A stretch of 64,000 nt of DNA from Prunus persica (taxonomy: Eukaryota > Streptophyta > Magnoliopsida > Rosales > Rosaceae): contig NC_034013.1 of NCBI RefSeq assembly GCF_000346465.2, positions 7,162,290-7,226,289 of the forward strand, in the 5' to 3' direction. The notes beneath the pieces are model-generated. The model saw nothing but the letters and a program-made list of their open reading frames with translations, did not search any database and had not been told where the DNA came from. Shown here one piece after another: positions 13,021 through 23,793 of the stretch; within the stretch, counting starts at the first letter, position 1, and each line of letters begins with the position of its first letter. Made by a program: the position numbers and the translations under genes.

Positions 13021-16000
13021 CAATACACCAACCACTCCATTTCCTAACGAATTTCCTACGAACCGGAGTTGCCCAATTTCTTGGACCAATCTATATCGGA
13101 TTGAGTCCAAAACTTGGGGAACATCATAATACGGTGGGAGGAGTCATTTAGTGGCTTTTGAGTGAAATCCAACCTCTACAACTATGCAATACACCAACCA
13201 CTGCATTTCAGAACGAACTTCGTACGAACCTGAACTGTCCAATTTCATGGACCAATCGACATCGAATTGAGTCCAAAACTTAGGGGACATCATAATACGG
13301 TGGGAGGAGTCATTTGGTGGGTTTTGACTGAAATCCAATCTCTACAACTATGCAATACACCAACCACTCCATTTCAGAACGAACTTCGTACGAACCTGAA
13401 TTGTCCAATTTCATGGACCAATCGATATCGGATTGAGTCCACAACTTGGGGAACGTAATAATACGGTAGGAGGAGTCATTTGATAGGTTTTGAGTGAAAT
13501 CCAATCTTTACAACTATGCAACACACCAACCACTCCATTTCATAACGAACTTGGTACGAACCTGACTTGTCCAATTTCTTGGACCAATCTATATCGGATT
13601 GAGTCCAAAACTGGGGGATCATCATAATACGGTGGGAGGAGTCATTTGGTGGGATTTGAGTGAAATCCAATCTCTACAACTATGCAATACACCAACCACT
13701 CCATTTCATTACGAACTTCGTGCGAACCTGAATTGTCCAATTTCACGGACCAATCTGTATCGGATTGAGTCCAAAACTTGGGGAACATCATAATACGGCA
13801 GGAGGAGTCATTTGGTGGGTTTTGAGTGAAATCCAATCTTTACAACTATGCAACACACCAACCACTCCATTTCAAAACGAACTTCGTACGAACCTAAATT
13901 GTCGAATTTCAAGGACCAATCGACATCGGATTGAGTCCAAAACTTGGCTAACATCGTAATACGATGGGAGAATTCATTTGGTGGCTTTTGAGTGAAATCC
14001 AATCTCTACAACTATGCAATACTCTAACCACTCCATTTCATAAAGAACTTCGTACGAATCTGAATTGTTCAATTTCATGGACCAATCGATATCTGATTGA
14101 GTCCAAAATTTGGGGAACATCATAATACGGTGGGAGAATTCATTTGGTGGCCTTTGGGTGAAATCCAATCTCTACAACTATGCAATACATCAACCACTCC
14201 ATTTCATAACGAACTTCGTACGAACCTGAATTGTCCAATTTCTTGGACCAATCCATATCGGATTGAGGCCAAAACTTGGGGAACATCATAATACGATGGG
14301 AGGATTCATTTGGGGACTTTTGAGTGAAATCCAACGGCTAAAACTATGCAATACACTAACCACTCCATTTCAGAACGAACTTCGTACGAACCTGAATTGT
14401 CGAATTTCATGGACCAATCGATATCGGATTGAGTCCAAAACTTAGGGTACATCATAATATGGTGGGAGAATTCATTTGGTGGGTTTTGAGTGAAATCCAA
14501 TCTCTACAACTATGCAATACACCAACCACTCCATTTCATAATGAACTTCGTACGAACTTGAATTGTCCAATTTCATGTGCCAATTGATATCTGATTGAGT
14601 CCAAAACTTGGGGAACATCATAATATGATGGTTGGAGTCATTTCGTGACTTTTGAGTGAAAACCAATGGCTAAAACTTTGCAATACACTAACCACTCCAT
14701 TTCAGGACGAACTTCGTACGAACCTGAATTGTCCAATTTCATGGACCAATCGATATCGGATTGAGTCCAAAATGTGGGGATCACCATAATACGGTGGGCG
14801 GAGTCATTTGGTGGGATTTGAGTGAAATCCAATCCCTAAAACTATGCAATACACCAACTACTCCATTTCAGAACGAACTTTGTACGAACCTGAATTGTCC
14901 AATTTCATGAACCAATCGATATCGGATTGACTCCGAAAGTTGGGGAACATCGTAATACAGTGGGAGGAGTCGTTCGGTGGGTTTTGAGTGAAATCCAATC
15001 TTTACAACTATGCAATACACCAACCACTCCATTTCATAACGAACTTTGTACGAACCTGAGTTGTCCAATTTCTTGGACCAATCTATATCGGATTGAGTCC
15101 AAAACTTGGGGAACAATATAATACGGTGGGAGGAGTCATTTAGTGGCTTTTGAGTGAAATCCAATTGGTAAAACTGTGCAATACACCAACCACTCCATTT
15201 CAGAAAGAACTTCGCACGAACCTGAGTTGTCTAATTTAATGGACCAATCGATATCGGATTGAGTACAAAACTTGGGGAACATCATAATACGGTGGGAGTT
15301 GTCATTTGGTGGATTTTGAGTGAAATCCAATCTCTACAACTATGCAACACCAACCACTCCATTTCATGATGAACTTCGTACGAACCTGAATTGTCCAATT
15401 CCATAGACCAATCGATATCGGATTGAATCCAAAACTTGGGGAACATCGTATTATGATGGTTGGAGTCATTTGGTGACTTTTGAGTGAAATCCAATGGCTA
15501 AAACTATGCAATACACTAACCACTCCATTTCAGAACGAACTTCGTACGAACCTGAATTGTCAAATTTCATGGACCAATCGATATCGGATTGAGTCCAAAA
15601 CAGGGGGAACATCATAATATATGGGAGGAGTCATTTGGTGTCTTCTGAGTGAACTCCTATGGCTAAAACTATGCAAAACACCAACCACTATATTTCAGAA
15701 CGAACTTCGTACGAACCTGAATTGTCCAATTTCATCGACCAATCGGTATCAGATTGAGTCCAAAACTTGGGGAACATCATAATACGGTGGGAGGAGTCAT
15801 TTGGTGGGTTTTGGGTAAATTCCAATGTCTACAACTAGGCAATACACCAACCACTCCATTTCATAACGAACTTCGTACGAACTTGAATTGTCCAATTTCA
15901 CGTTCCAATCGATACCGGATTGAGTCCAAAACATGGGGAACATTATAATATCATGGGAGGACTCGTTTGGTGACTTTTGAGTGAAATCCAATTGCTAAAA

Positions 16001-17198
16001 CGATGCAATACACTAACCACTCCATTTCAGAACGAACTTCTTACGAACCTGAATTGTCCATTTTCATGGACCAATCGATATCGGATTCAGTCCAAAACTT
16101 GGGGAACATCATAATACGGTGGGAGGAGTCATTTGGTGGGTTTTGAGTGAAATCCAATCTCTACAACTATGCAATACACCAACCACTCCATTTCAGAATG
16201 TACTTCGTACGAACCTGAATTGTCCAATTTCATGGACCAATCGATATCGGATTGAGTCCAAAACTTGGGGCATATCATAACACGGTGGGAGGAGTCATTT
16301 GGTGGCTTTTGAGTGGAATCCAATCCCTGCAACTATGCAATACACCAACTACTCCAGTTCATGACGAACTTCGAGCGAACCTGAATTGTCCAATTTCATG
16401 GACCAATCGATATCGGATTGTGTCCAAAAGATGGGGAACATCATAATACGGTCGGAGGAGTCATTTGGTGGGTTGTGAGTGAAATCCAATCTCTTCAACT
16501 ATGCAATACACCAACCACGCAATTTCAGAACGAACTTCGTACGAAACTGAATTGTCCAATTTCATGGACCAATTGATATCGGATTGTGTCCGAAACTTGG
16601 GGAACATCATAATGTGATGGGAGCAGTCGTTCGGTGTCTTTTGAGTGAAATCCAATGGCTAAAACTATGCAATACAGCAACCACTCCATTTCAGAACGAA
16701 CTTCGTTCGAACTCGAATTGCCCAATTTCATGGACCAATCGATATCGGATTGAGTCCAAAACGTGGGGAGCATCATAATATGGTGCGTGGAGTGATTTGG
16801 TGGCTTTTGAGTGAAATCCAATGGGAAAAACTATAAAATATACCAACCACTCCATTTCATAACGAACTTCGTACGAACCTGTATTGTCCAATTTCGTGAA
16901 CCAATCGATATCGGATTGAGTCCAAAACTTGGGCAACACCATAATATGATGGGAGAAGTCATTTGGTGACTTTTGAGTGAAATCCAATGGCTAAAACTAT
17001 GCAATACACAAAACCACTCCATTTCAGAACGAACTTCGTACAAACCTGAATTGTCCAATTTCATGGACCAATCGATATCGGATTGAGTCCAAAACATGGG
17101 GAACATCATAATATGATGGGAGGAGTCATTTCGTGGCTTTTGACTGAAATCAAATGGCTAAAACTCTGCAATACACTAACCACTCCACTCCATTTCAA

Positions 17199-18004
17199 CA
17201 TCAGAATTGGTTCAAGGGTTTCCTCTCATGAATTTATTTTCACTCATGTTGTTTATTTTTGTTTTAATCTCTTTGAACATGATGTGTAACTAAATTCATA
17301 GCTAGGGATTTCGATGTAGCCTTGCAACATTGATCCATGTTTCTAATTTAGAGTATTCAGTTCATCAATTTATTTCTTGTTTCATTCACTGAATCTATTG
17401 TTCAATTTGTTTGTCAATTTTAATGTTTGATCACCGCTAGAGTTGCCTACAGATTATCTAGACAAGGTTATAGTAAACATCATGCTTAATCTTGTTAGAC
17501 ATGTGAATGAATGAAGAGAATGCTATGCAAACATCATGCTGTGTATTTTCTTTGGTTCTTTAACGTTTTCTTGCATGCTAATGACTCTTAACTTGGAACC
17601 AAAGTTGAACATCCCAACTAGGTTGCAGATTAGGAGAATTTGATCAAAACCACACATCATATGGCTGATCATATATATGTAAAACGAACTCTGGAAACAG
17701 GTTGGTAGTTGAGTACGGTTTAATTTTATAAACATGGAATTAGTTTTGCAATGGTGAATTCGAAATCCCTGGTCTCTTCCCTATTCTTTCTACATCAATA
17801 TATTATTCACTACTACATTCTTTTTGCATTGGAAGTTATTTTTCATTTACAACACAAAAACTACTTTCAAATTGTCACTTTCATTTTTAGTTAGGGTTCT
17901 TTCGAAACTAGTAATTTATAGAGGTCCAATCGGTCCCTGTGGTTCGATACCCTTACTTGTACCATTATACTAACCATATATTGGCACTTGGAAGGAACAC
18001 AACA
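17199..18004 (+). repeat. Truncated 5' LTR of the Athila-type element
   Basis: 17,280-18,004 (725 bp) aligns without indels to 24,967-25,691 in the 3' LTR; I count about 12 substitutions by eye (about 1.7%). The shared part ends '...cttggaaggaacacaaca', and in the 5' copy is followed by 'aaatttt' and the primer binding site. The first 81 bp (17,199-17,279) are neither satellite nor similar to what precedes the shared block in the 3' LTR; they may be LTR sequence deleted from the 3' copy. About 1.1 kb of the upstream LTR (compared with 23,794-24,966) is missing here, and satellite begins directly upstream at 'ccactccatttcaac'. Confidence 0.88.
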
Positions 18005-18010
18005 AAATTT

Positions 18011-18028
18011 TGGCGCCGTTGCCGGGGA
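18011..18028 (+). other. Primer binding site, tRNA-Asp type
   Basis: 'tggcgccgttgccgggga' is the exact complement of the 3'-terminal 18 nt (with CCA) of plant tRNA-Asp(GUC) as I know it. It lies 6 bp after the LTR end at 18,004. It would prime minus-strand DNA synthesis. This primer choice is characteristic of Athila/Calypso-type elements. Confidence 0.93.
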
Positions 18029-18101
18029 CTGATTTCAATCTTCTATAATTGCTTGTTCTCAAACCCTAATTTCATTTTTATTTTTGTTTCTCAGGTAGTA
18101 T

Positions 18102-20486
18102 ATGTCAGATACACTTGCTGAGATAGGCCAAAGACTTGAACGGTTGAAGAGCAACACTTTTGAGAAGTCTATATCAGCTAGTGCCCAAACTAGCAGTGTA
18201 GAAGAGGACAATAGTTCTTCTGGCCCAACGAGTGTAGATTCTTTCGATAACTCTAATTCTGACAGAGAAGAAGAGATGGCTGACAATAACGATGAAAATC
18301 GAGCTTTGGAAGATTATGCTCAACCGGTTATACCAAATTCCCCTTCGTGCATCTTGCTGCCTACTGAAGCTAGAAATTATGATCTCAAATCTTCACATTT
18401 TCACATGCTTCCTTCTTTTTATGGTTTACCTAACGAAGATCCATTAGCCCATATTAAGGAATTCTACAATGTTGTGAGTAGTTTACCTTTGCAGGGAGTG
18501 ACTGAAGCAAATCTGAGGATGAGGGTTTTTCCTTATACATTGAAAGATAGAGCAAAGGGTTGGCTAATGACTTTAGCACCTGGTTCGCTCACCACTTGGG
18601 ATGCCGTAGCTAAGAAATTTTTGGAGAAGTTCTTCTCTACTCAAAAGACAGCTACTTTGAGAGGGCAAATCTTTAACTTTAAACAAGATGATGGAGAACC
18701 TTTCAATGAATGTTGGGAGCGTTTCAAAGGCCTGTTGCTGCAATGTCCACATCATGGGTTACCTCTTTACTTACAAATGCAAATTTTTTATGAGGGACTA
18801 ACCCAAACATGTCAATCGACTGTTGATAATGCAGCAGGTGGAGCTTTGAAGAAAAAAAATGCTCAAGAGTCATATAACATTTATGAGATGTTGGGATCTA
18901 ATGCTCCACACAAAGATACAAGAGGTAAACGAGTTGGAGTGTATGAAATGAGTTCTAATAATGATCTGGCCTTGCAGGTGGCTAGTTTGGAAAAGAAGCT
19001 CGATTCTATGATCAATATGGTGCCTAAGATAGCTGAGGTGTGTACCATTTGCAATATACCAGGTCATCCAACTTATCAATGCTCGGCTAGTGAGGCTTAT
19101 CCCGAATTTGTTCAAGAGCAAGTGAATCTCATGAATTCTTACAATCAGAGGCCGAGGAATGACCCGTTCTCTAATACATATAACCCGGGTTGGAGAGATC
19201 ATCCCAATCTCTCATGGAAGAATAACAATCAATTTCAAAATTTCCAACCAAAGCATGCCACTACGCTTAAAGATACGGTCAAAATGCTAGCTCAAAACAC
19301 TGTTCAATTCCAGCAAACTACCAATAGTACTCTCCAACAACATTCAGCTGCTCTAACCAAAATGGAGACACAATTAGGTCAGATTGCTGATGCTTTGAGT
19401 CAAAGAGAACCCGGAAAATTTCCAAGCCAACCGGTGATACTTCAAAGGAACCAAGAGCAAGCCAAAGCGGTCATAACTCTTAGAAGTGGTAAGGTTATTA
19501 ATAATGGAGTTGGCAATGAAGTTACTAATGAATCTGATCATGTGAATGCAGGTCCCACTCAAGAAGAGAATGAGAAACCGAATGACGATCCAAGCAATGC
19601 CACTTCTTCGTTTGAAGCTCCAAATTTTCACAAGGCTGAAAAACCTTACTCTCCACCCATTCCATTTCCTGGAAGACTTGCCAAAAGCAAGCAGGATAAG
19701 TCATTTAAAGAAATTTTTGATATATTAAGTAAAGTGAATGTTAATTTACCTTTGCTTGATGTCATTAGGAATATGCCAGCGTATGGGAAATTTTTCAAGG
19801 AGCTAAACACTTACAAGAGGAAGTATGGACCTAATGAGAAGGTGTTGGTGTCTGAAAATGTGAGTGCTGCGCTTCAAAGAAAGCTCCCACCAAAACTCAA
19901 GGATCCGGGCAGTTTTTCTATCAATATCACCATTGGAGATAAGCTAGTTGAAAAGGCTATGCTTGACTTGGGGGCTAGCATCAATTTAATGCCCTATTCA
20001 GTGTACCTTCAATTAGGTTTGGGGGGTTTGAAGGCAACAACTATTTCATTGCAACTTGCTGATCGATCAGTGAAATATCCAAGAGGTATAGTGGAAGATA
20101 TCTTAGTTCAAGTTGACAAACTAATTTTGCCTGCTGATTTTGTAGTGTTGGACATGGAAGAGGCTCCTCTACCTGATCGTGAGTTACCTATTATTCTTGG
20201 GAGACCCTTTATGGCCACGGCAAAGACGATCATAGATGTGCAAAATGGTCTCCTCACCATGACTGTGCTAGGAGAAACTGTACAATTCAAAGTGTTTGAA
20301 TCTCTTTCTCACCCTTCTAGTTCAATTGATTGTTGTTCGATTGATGTGCTTGATTCACTTGTTTTCTCTAAGTTTTTGCTGGCACAATCCAATGATCCAT
20401 TACAATATGTTTTGAGTCAATCTCAAAATGACTTTGATGAAGAAGTGCTCATGGAGATGGTGGCTGCCTTGGAAGCATTAAAATAA
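18102..20486 (+). CDS. gag-pro: Gag and aspartic protease polyprotein of Athila-type element
   Basis: A 794-residue frame starting at ATG 18,102, 74 bp after the primer binding site. The N-terminus is acidic and Ser-rich; an alternative start is Met59 (MADNNDEN, 18,276). Residues about 105-232 form a retrotransposon Gag capsid-type domain (FYGLPNEDPLAHIKEF through FYEGL). A CCHC zinc knuckle, CTICNIPGHPTYQC, spans 314-327 and should bind RNA. A Gln/Asn-rich linker follows. The retropepsin-like protease has DLGASINLMP with Asp622 as the predicted catalytic residue and ILGRPF at 698-703. Athila elements usually encode Gag-Pol in one frame. Here TAA at 20,484 ends it, but the same frame continues straight into RT, so the stop is probably a nonsense mutation; programmed readthrough is the less likely alternative. 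The preserved length suggests a young copy. Confidence 0.93.
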   Translation: MSDTLAEIGQRLERLKSNTFEKSISASAQTSSVEEDNSSSGPTSVDSFDNSNSDREEEMADNNDENRALEDYAQPVIPNSPSCILLPTEARNYDLKSSHFHMLPSFYGLPNEDPLAHIKEFYNVVSSLPLQGVTEANLRMRVFPYTLKDRAKGWLMTLAPGSLTTWDAVAKKFLEKFFSTQKTATLRGQIFNFKQDDGEPFNECWERFKGLLLQCPHHGLPLYLQMQIFYEGLTQTCQSTVDNAAGGALKKKNAQESYNIYEMLGSNAPHKDTRGKRVGVYEMSSNNDLALQVASLEKKLDSMINMVPKIAEVCTICNIPGHPTYQCSASEAYPEFVQEQVNLMNSYNQRPRNDPFSNTYNPGWRDHPNLSWKNNNQFQNFQPKHATTLKDTVKMLAQNTVQFQQTTNSTLQQHSAALTKMETQLGQIADALSQREPGKFPSQPVILQRNQEQAKAVITLRSGKVINNGVGNEVTNESDHVNAGPTQEENEKPNDDPSNATSSFEAPNFHKAEKPYSPPIPFPGRLAKSKQDKSFKEIFDILSKVNVNLPLLDVIRNMPAYGKFFKELNTYKRKYGPNEKVLVSENVSAALQRKLPPKLKDPGSFSINITIGDKLVEKAMLDLGASINLMPYSVYLQLGLGGLKATTISLQLADRSVKYPRGIVEDILVQVDKLILPADFVVLDMEEAPLPDRELPIILGRPFMATAKTIIDVQNGLLTMTVLGETVQFKVFESLSHPSSSIDCCSIDVLDSLVFSKFLLAQSNDPLQYVLSQSQNDFDEEVLMEMVAALEALK

Positions 20487-21156
20487 TATCCCTCCACATT
20501 TTCGCCTCTTATAGAGCCATTAGAACCATCTACCACACATCTGATCCCTTCTATTGTTAAACCTCCAAAACTAGACCTTAAACCACTTCCATCACATCTA
20601 AAATATGCTTACCTAGCTGAGTTTGAAACTCTCCCAGTTATAATAGCATCTGACCTCACCCGTTTGGAAGAAGATAAGCTAATTAGGGTGCTAAAAGAGT
20701 TCAAATCAGCCATTGGTTGGTCTATTGCAGATATCAAGGGAATAAGCCCTACCATGTGTCTGCATCGAATTTTATTGGAGGGAGCGAAACCAACTCGTGA
20801 ACCACAAAGAAGGCTCAATCCACACATGAAGGAAGTAGTGAGAGCTGAAGTGCTGAAGTTGCTAGATGTGGGTATCATATACCCGATTTCTGATAGCAAA
20901 TGGGTCAGCGCTGTTCACGTAGTGCCTAAGAGGATTGGAATCACAGTGGTAAAAAATGAGCATAAAGAGCTTGTTCAAACGAGACCTGCAGCTAGTTGGC
21001 GTGTTTGCACCGATTACAGGAAGTTGAATTCAGACACTAGAAAAGCGTCTTTCTGCAAACAGCGTTCGCCAGTTGAAGTTCATACCTTTTTTCTTCTATT
21101 TTAATGGGGATTTCCCTTTTTTAAGTGCTCTCCCCTGCTATCGCTGCGCTTATTAT
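20487..21156 (+). pseudogene. pol: Reverse transcriptase N-terminal part, with insertion
   Basis: In the same frame as gag-pro, directly after its TAA, the sequence stays open for about 185 codons. It contains a linker with LKPLPSHLKYAYL, then the start of the RT domain: RRLNPHMKEVV, EVLKLLDVGIIYPISDSKWV, and [11 protein letters not shown] near 20,998-21,030. This matches the fingers subdomain of Ty3/gypsy RT. After DTRK (to 21,044) the expected FPxPFIDQM does not follow. A foreign segment of about 107 bp comes first and the frame shifts by +1, with a stop at 21,102. There is no ATG at the beginning; translation would require continuity with gag-pro. As it stands it cannot give functional RT. 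Confidence 0.9.
21046..21152 (+). other. Insertion of about 107 bp inside the reverse transcriptase gene
   Basis: Between the codons for DTRK and [16 protein letters not shown], normally separated by only one or two residues in Ty3/gypsy RT, lies about 107 bp of pyrimidine-rich sequence (for example 'ccttttttcttctatttt'). It carries a stop codon and moves the downstream RT into another frame. No convincing GT...AG intron borders, terminal inverted repeats or flanking duplication are visible, and it does not look like satellite or LTR. It may be filler DNA from break repair or a very small insertion of unknown source. Exact edges are uncertain by several bases. Confidence 0.75.
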
Positions 21157-22467
21157 TTTCCTATGCCTTTTATTGATCAAATGGTTGAGCGATTAGCTGG
21201 TCACTCATATTATTGTTTTCTTGATGGATATTCAGGTTATAATCAAATTGTGATTGCTTCGGAAGATCAAGAGAAGACTACATTCACCTGTCCTTTTGAC
21301 ACTTTTGCATATAGGAGGATGCCTTTTGGCCTTTGCAATGCCCCAGCAACATTCCAAAGATGTATGCTAGCAATCTTTTCAGATATGATTGAGAGATTTA
21401 TTGAGGTATTCATGGACGATTTTTCAGTTTTTGGTTCTTCTTTTGATAATTGTCTTAACCATCTCTCTCTAGTGCTTCAAAGATGTCAGGAAACAAATTT
21501 GATTCTCAACTGGGAAAAGTGTCAATTTATGGTGAAACAAGGTGTTGTGTTGGGGCATGTAATATCCAACAAGGGTATTGAAGTTGACAAAGCAAAAATT
21601 GACATCATCTCAAATATGGCAGCCCCTGCTTCAGTGAAGGGAGTGAGAAGCTTTCTAGGACATGCTGGTTTTTATCGTCGTTTCATTAAGGATTTTTCCA
21701 AGATCACTCATCCATTGTGCAATCTTTTGGCCAAAGATGTTGTATTTCACTTTGATAAAGATTGTATGAATGCATTTAATACCTTGAAACGTGAACTAAC
21801 CTCTGCTCCTATCATTATGGCACCAGATTGGTCTTTGCCTTTTGAGCTAATGTGTGATGCCTCTGACTATGCTATTGGTGCTGTTTTAGGTCAAAGAGTA
21901 AATAAGCTGCCACACGTAATATACTATGCAAGTCTGACGTTAAACGATGCTCAACTCAATTACTCTACAACTGAGAAGGAGTTGCTTGCTGTTGTGTTTG
22001 CTTTAGAGAAATTTCGTTCATATCTTGTTGGCTCTAAAGTTATTGTTTACTCTGATCATGCAGCTCTTAGGTTTTTGTTGACCAAGAAAGATGCTAAACT
22101 ACGTTTGATCAGATGCATACTCTTGTTTCAAGAGTTTGACCTAGAAATTCGAGACAAGAAAGGGAGTGAAAATGTTGTTGCTGATCACTTGTCATGTCTT
22201 GTTGATGAAAACCATGGAGATGGACAAATTTTGCCTCTCAACGAATCATTCCCGGATGAACAACTCTTTGTCATTCAAGATAAAGAGCCATGGTATGCTG
22301 ATTTTGTCAATTATCTTGCTTCTGGTGTAATTAGAGATGATTTGACTTTTCAGGAGAGAAAGAAGTTCTTTTCAATGGTGAAACACTACATGTGGGATGA
22401 GCCCTATTTGTTCAAGTATTGCCCTGACCAAATCATTCGAAGATGTGTTCCAGAGAGTGAGCAGTGA
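21157..22467 (+). pseudogene. pol: Reverse transcriptase core and RNase H
   Basis: From [16 protein letters not shown] the frame is open to TGA at 22,465. RT motifs: [10 protein letters not shown] (first catalytic Asp), [16 protein letters not shown], and the FMDD active site at 21,409-21,420, followed by LGHVIS and [11 protein letters not shown] in the thumb/connection. RNase H follows: Asp in [15 protein letters not shown] (codon 21,856), Glu in [15 protein letters not shown], Asp in [11 protein letters not shown] and Asp in ENVVADHLS, so all four acidic residues are kept. It would copy RNA to cDNA and degrade the RNA strand. It is cut off from the N-terminal RT by the upstream insertion and frameshift, and ends in a stop that lies in frame with integrase. 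The change could be a CpG transition (CGA to TGA), but that is inference. Confidence 0.93.
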
Positions 22468-23343
22468 AGCATACTAACATTCAGTCATGCATTGGCATGC
22501 GGAGGTCATTTCAGTGCCAAAAAGACAGCTTTAAAGGTTTTACAATCTGGTTTCTTTTGGCCTACATTGTTTAAAGATGCTTTTGATTTTTGCTCTAAGT
22601 GTGATAGGTGTCAGAAAATGGGGAGCATCAGTCGCAGGAATGAAATGCCATTAAACAACATTTTAGTGATAGAGCTGTTTGATGTGTGGGGAATTGACTT
22701 CATGGGACCATTCCCATCTTCTTTTGGATACATATACATACTAGTGGCAGTAGATTATGTATCAAAATGGGTTGAGGCAACAGCTACACGAACTAATGAT
22801 CACAAAGTTGTTTTGAATTTTCTCAAAGATATTATTTTCACTAGGTTTGGAACTCCGAGAGCTATCATTAGCGATGGTGGCAGTCACTTCTGCAACAAAC
22901 CTTTCGAGGCATTGATGAAGAAGTACAACATCACACATAAAGTGGCAACTCCATACCATCCTCAAACCTCTGGACAAGTGGAAATCAGCAATAGAGAAAT
23001 AAAGAACATCTTGATGAAAACCGTCGGCCTTACAAGGAAGGATTGGTCACTAAGGTTGAATGATGCACTTTGGGCGTATCGAACAGCGTACAAGACCCCA
23101 ATTGGAATGAGCCCTTATCGACTGGTGTTTGGAAAGGCATGTCATCTGCCAATGGAGCTCGAGCACCGTGCATATTGGGCCATAAAGAAGTTCAATTTTG
23201 ATCTCAAAGAAGCTGGTACAGTGAGGAAGCTCCAACTCAATGAGTTGGAAGAGCTCAGAAATGAATCATATGAGAATGCAAGGATCTACAAAGAACGAAC
23301 CAAGCTCTACCATGACAAAGCAATTCTTAGGAAGGAGTTTTAA
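22468..23343 (+). pseudogene. pol: Integrase, zinc-binding and catalytic core
   Basis: This continues the frame of the RT/RNase H segment after the TGA. The zinc-binding region has two His ([10 protein letters not shown], about 22,483-22,512) and CSKCDRC. The catalytic core has the DD35E triad: Asp at 22,696 (WGIDFMGP), Asp at 22,873 (IISDGGSHF) and Glu at 22,981 (GQVEISNRE), with exactly 35 residues between the second and third. [21 protein letters not shown] follows. It would insert element cDNA into chromosomes. TAA at 23,341 interrupts it just before the conserved C-terminal part. It has no start codon of its own and depends on Gag-Pol translation, so it is non-functional in this copy although all visible catalytic residues remain. 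Confidence 0.93.
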
Positions 23344-23586
23344 CCAGGTATGAAAGTACTTTTGTATGACTCACGTTTGCGACTGTTTCCAGGTAAATTG
23401 AAGTCTAGATGGGTTGGACCATTCAAAGTGCTTCAAGTATTTCCCCATGGAGCTATGGAGATAGAAAACATCAAGAATGGCACCCATTTTAAGGTCAATG
23501 GACAGCGTTTGAAGCCTTATTTGGAGAATGTTTCACAGGAGCAGGTTTATGTCGTTATAGATTCTCTCGAGTTTATGGCAACTTAG
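23344..23586 (+). pseudogene. pol: Integrase C-terminal domain of the same pol frame
   Basis: Same frame, separated from the integrase core only by TAA at 23,341-23,343. It contains [19 protein letters not shown] and [19 protein letters not shown], the small SH3-like GPF/Y-type C-terminal module of gypsy integrases, then [18 protein letters not shown], ending with TAG at 23,584. The module contributes to DNA binding. No chromodomain follows, as expected for Athila rather than chromoviruses. Together with the stops at 20,484 and 22,465 this makes three nonsense interruptions along a pol that otherwise reads well. Confidence 0.9.
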
Positions 23587-23627
23587 ACACACTACCATGT
23601 CTTGCCTAGACATTAAATAAAGCGCTT

Positions 23628-23645
23628 GCTAGGAGGCAACCTAGC
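23628..23645 (+). other. Short hairpin in the 3' untranslated region of the element
   Basis: 'gctagg-aggcaa-cctagc' is a perfect 6-bp stem with a 6-nt loop, 42 bp after the pol stop. A 'gaggcaacc'-type motif at this place is, from memory, common in Athila-type elements. Its function is unknown. Confidence 0.55.
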
Positions 23646-23780
23646 TGGGTTTGTGTTCTTTCCGTTTATTTGTGTTGGTTTTTAGTTTTTATTTTATTTC
23701 TTTCCGTACACACTGTGCCAATTTGCATTGCATCCATTCCATTCATTTTTTTTTTCAAAGCGTCGAGGACAATGCTTAGT

Positions 23781-23793
23781 TTAGGTTTGGGGG
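23781..23793 (+). other. Polypurine tract of the Athila-type element
   Basis: 'ttaggtttggggg' immediately precedes 'tgtgggattttc'. A G-run following 'cgaggac' and directly abutting TG is the usual plus-strand primer and LTR border in Athila-type elements. The rest of the tract is not purely purine, so its exact left edge is uncertain. Confidence 0.75.

Larger units (their letters stand above)
1..17198 (+). repeat. 166-bp tandem satellite array, left segment
   Basis: About 100 head-to-tail monomers of about 166 bp. Landmarks recur in fixed order: 'gggaggagtcatttggtg', 'gtgaaatccaat', 'acaccaaccactccattt', 'gaacttcgtacgaacctg', 'ttgtccaatttcatggacc', 'aatcgatatcggattgag', 'tccaaaacttggggaacat'. 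Orientation never changes. The period shows in recurrent positions of the same landmark, for example near 61, 227, 560, 726, 1379, 1545, 1711 and 1877. Monomers here are diverged, with many substitutions and a few deletions (near 1,005, 2,625 and 3,930). Each monomer carries short open frames on both strands; these are products of the repeat and not genes. A centromeric or pericentromeric role is inferred from monomer length and array size only. The segment ends near 17,198 where retrotransposon sequence begins. Confidence 0.97.

Noticed and set aside
1..17198. Numerous 60-120 residue open frames on both strands throughout the satellite
   Set aside because: They recur at the monomer period on both strands and in shifting frames because 166 is not a multiple of three; they track the repeat and show no start context, domain or conservation of a protein.
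21046..21152. Intron in the retrotransposon pol
   Set aside because: No acceptable GT donor and AG acceptor at the borders of the extra segment, and the coding frame would not be restored by any obvious splice.
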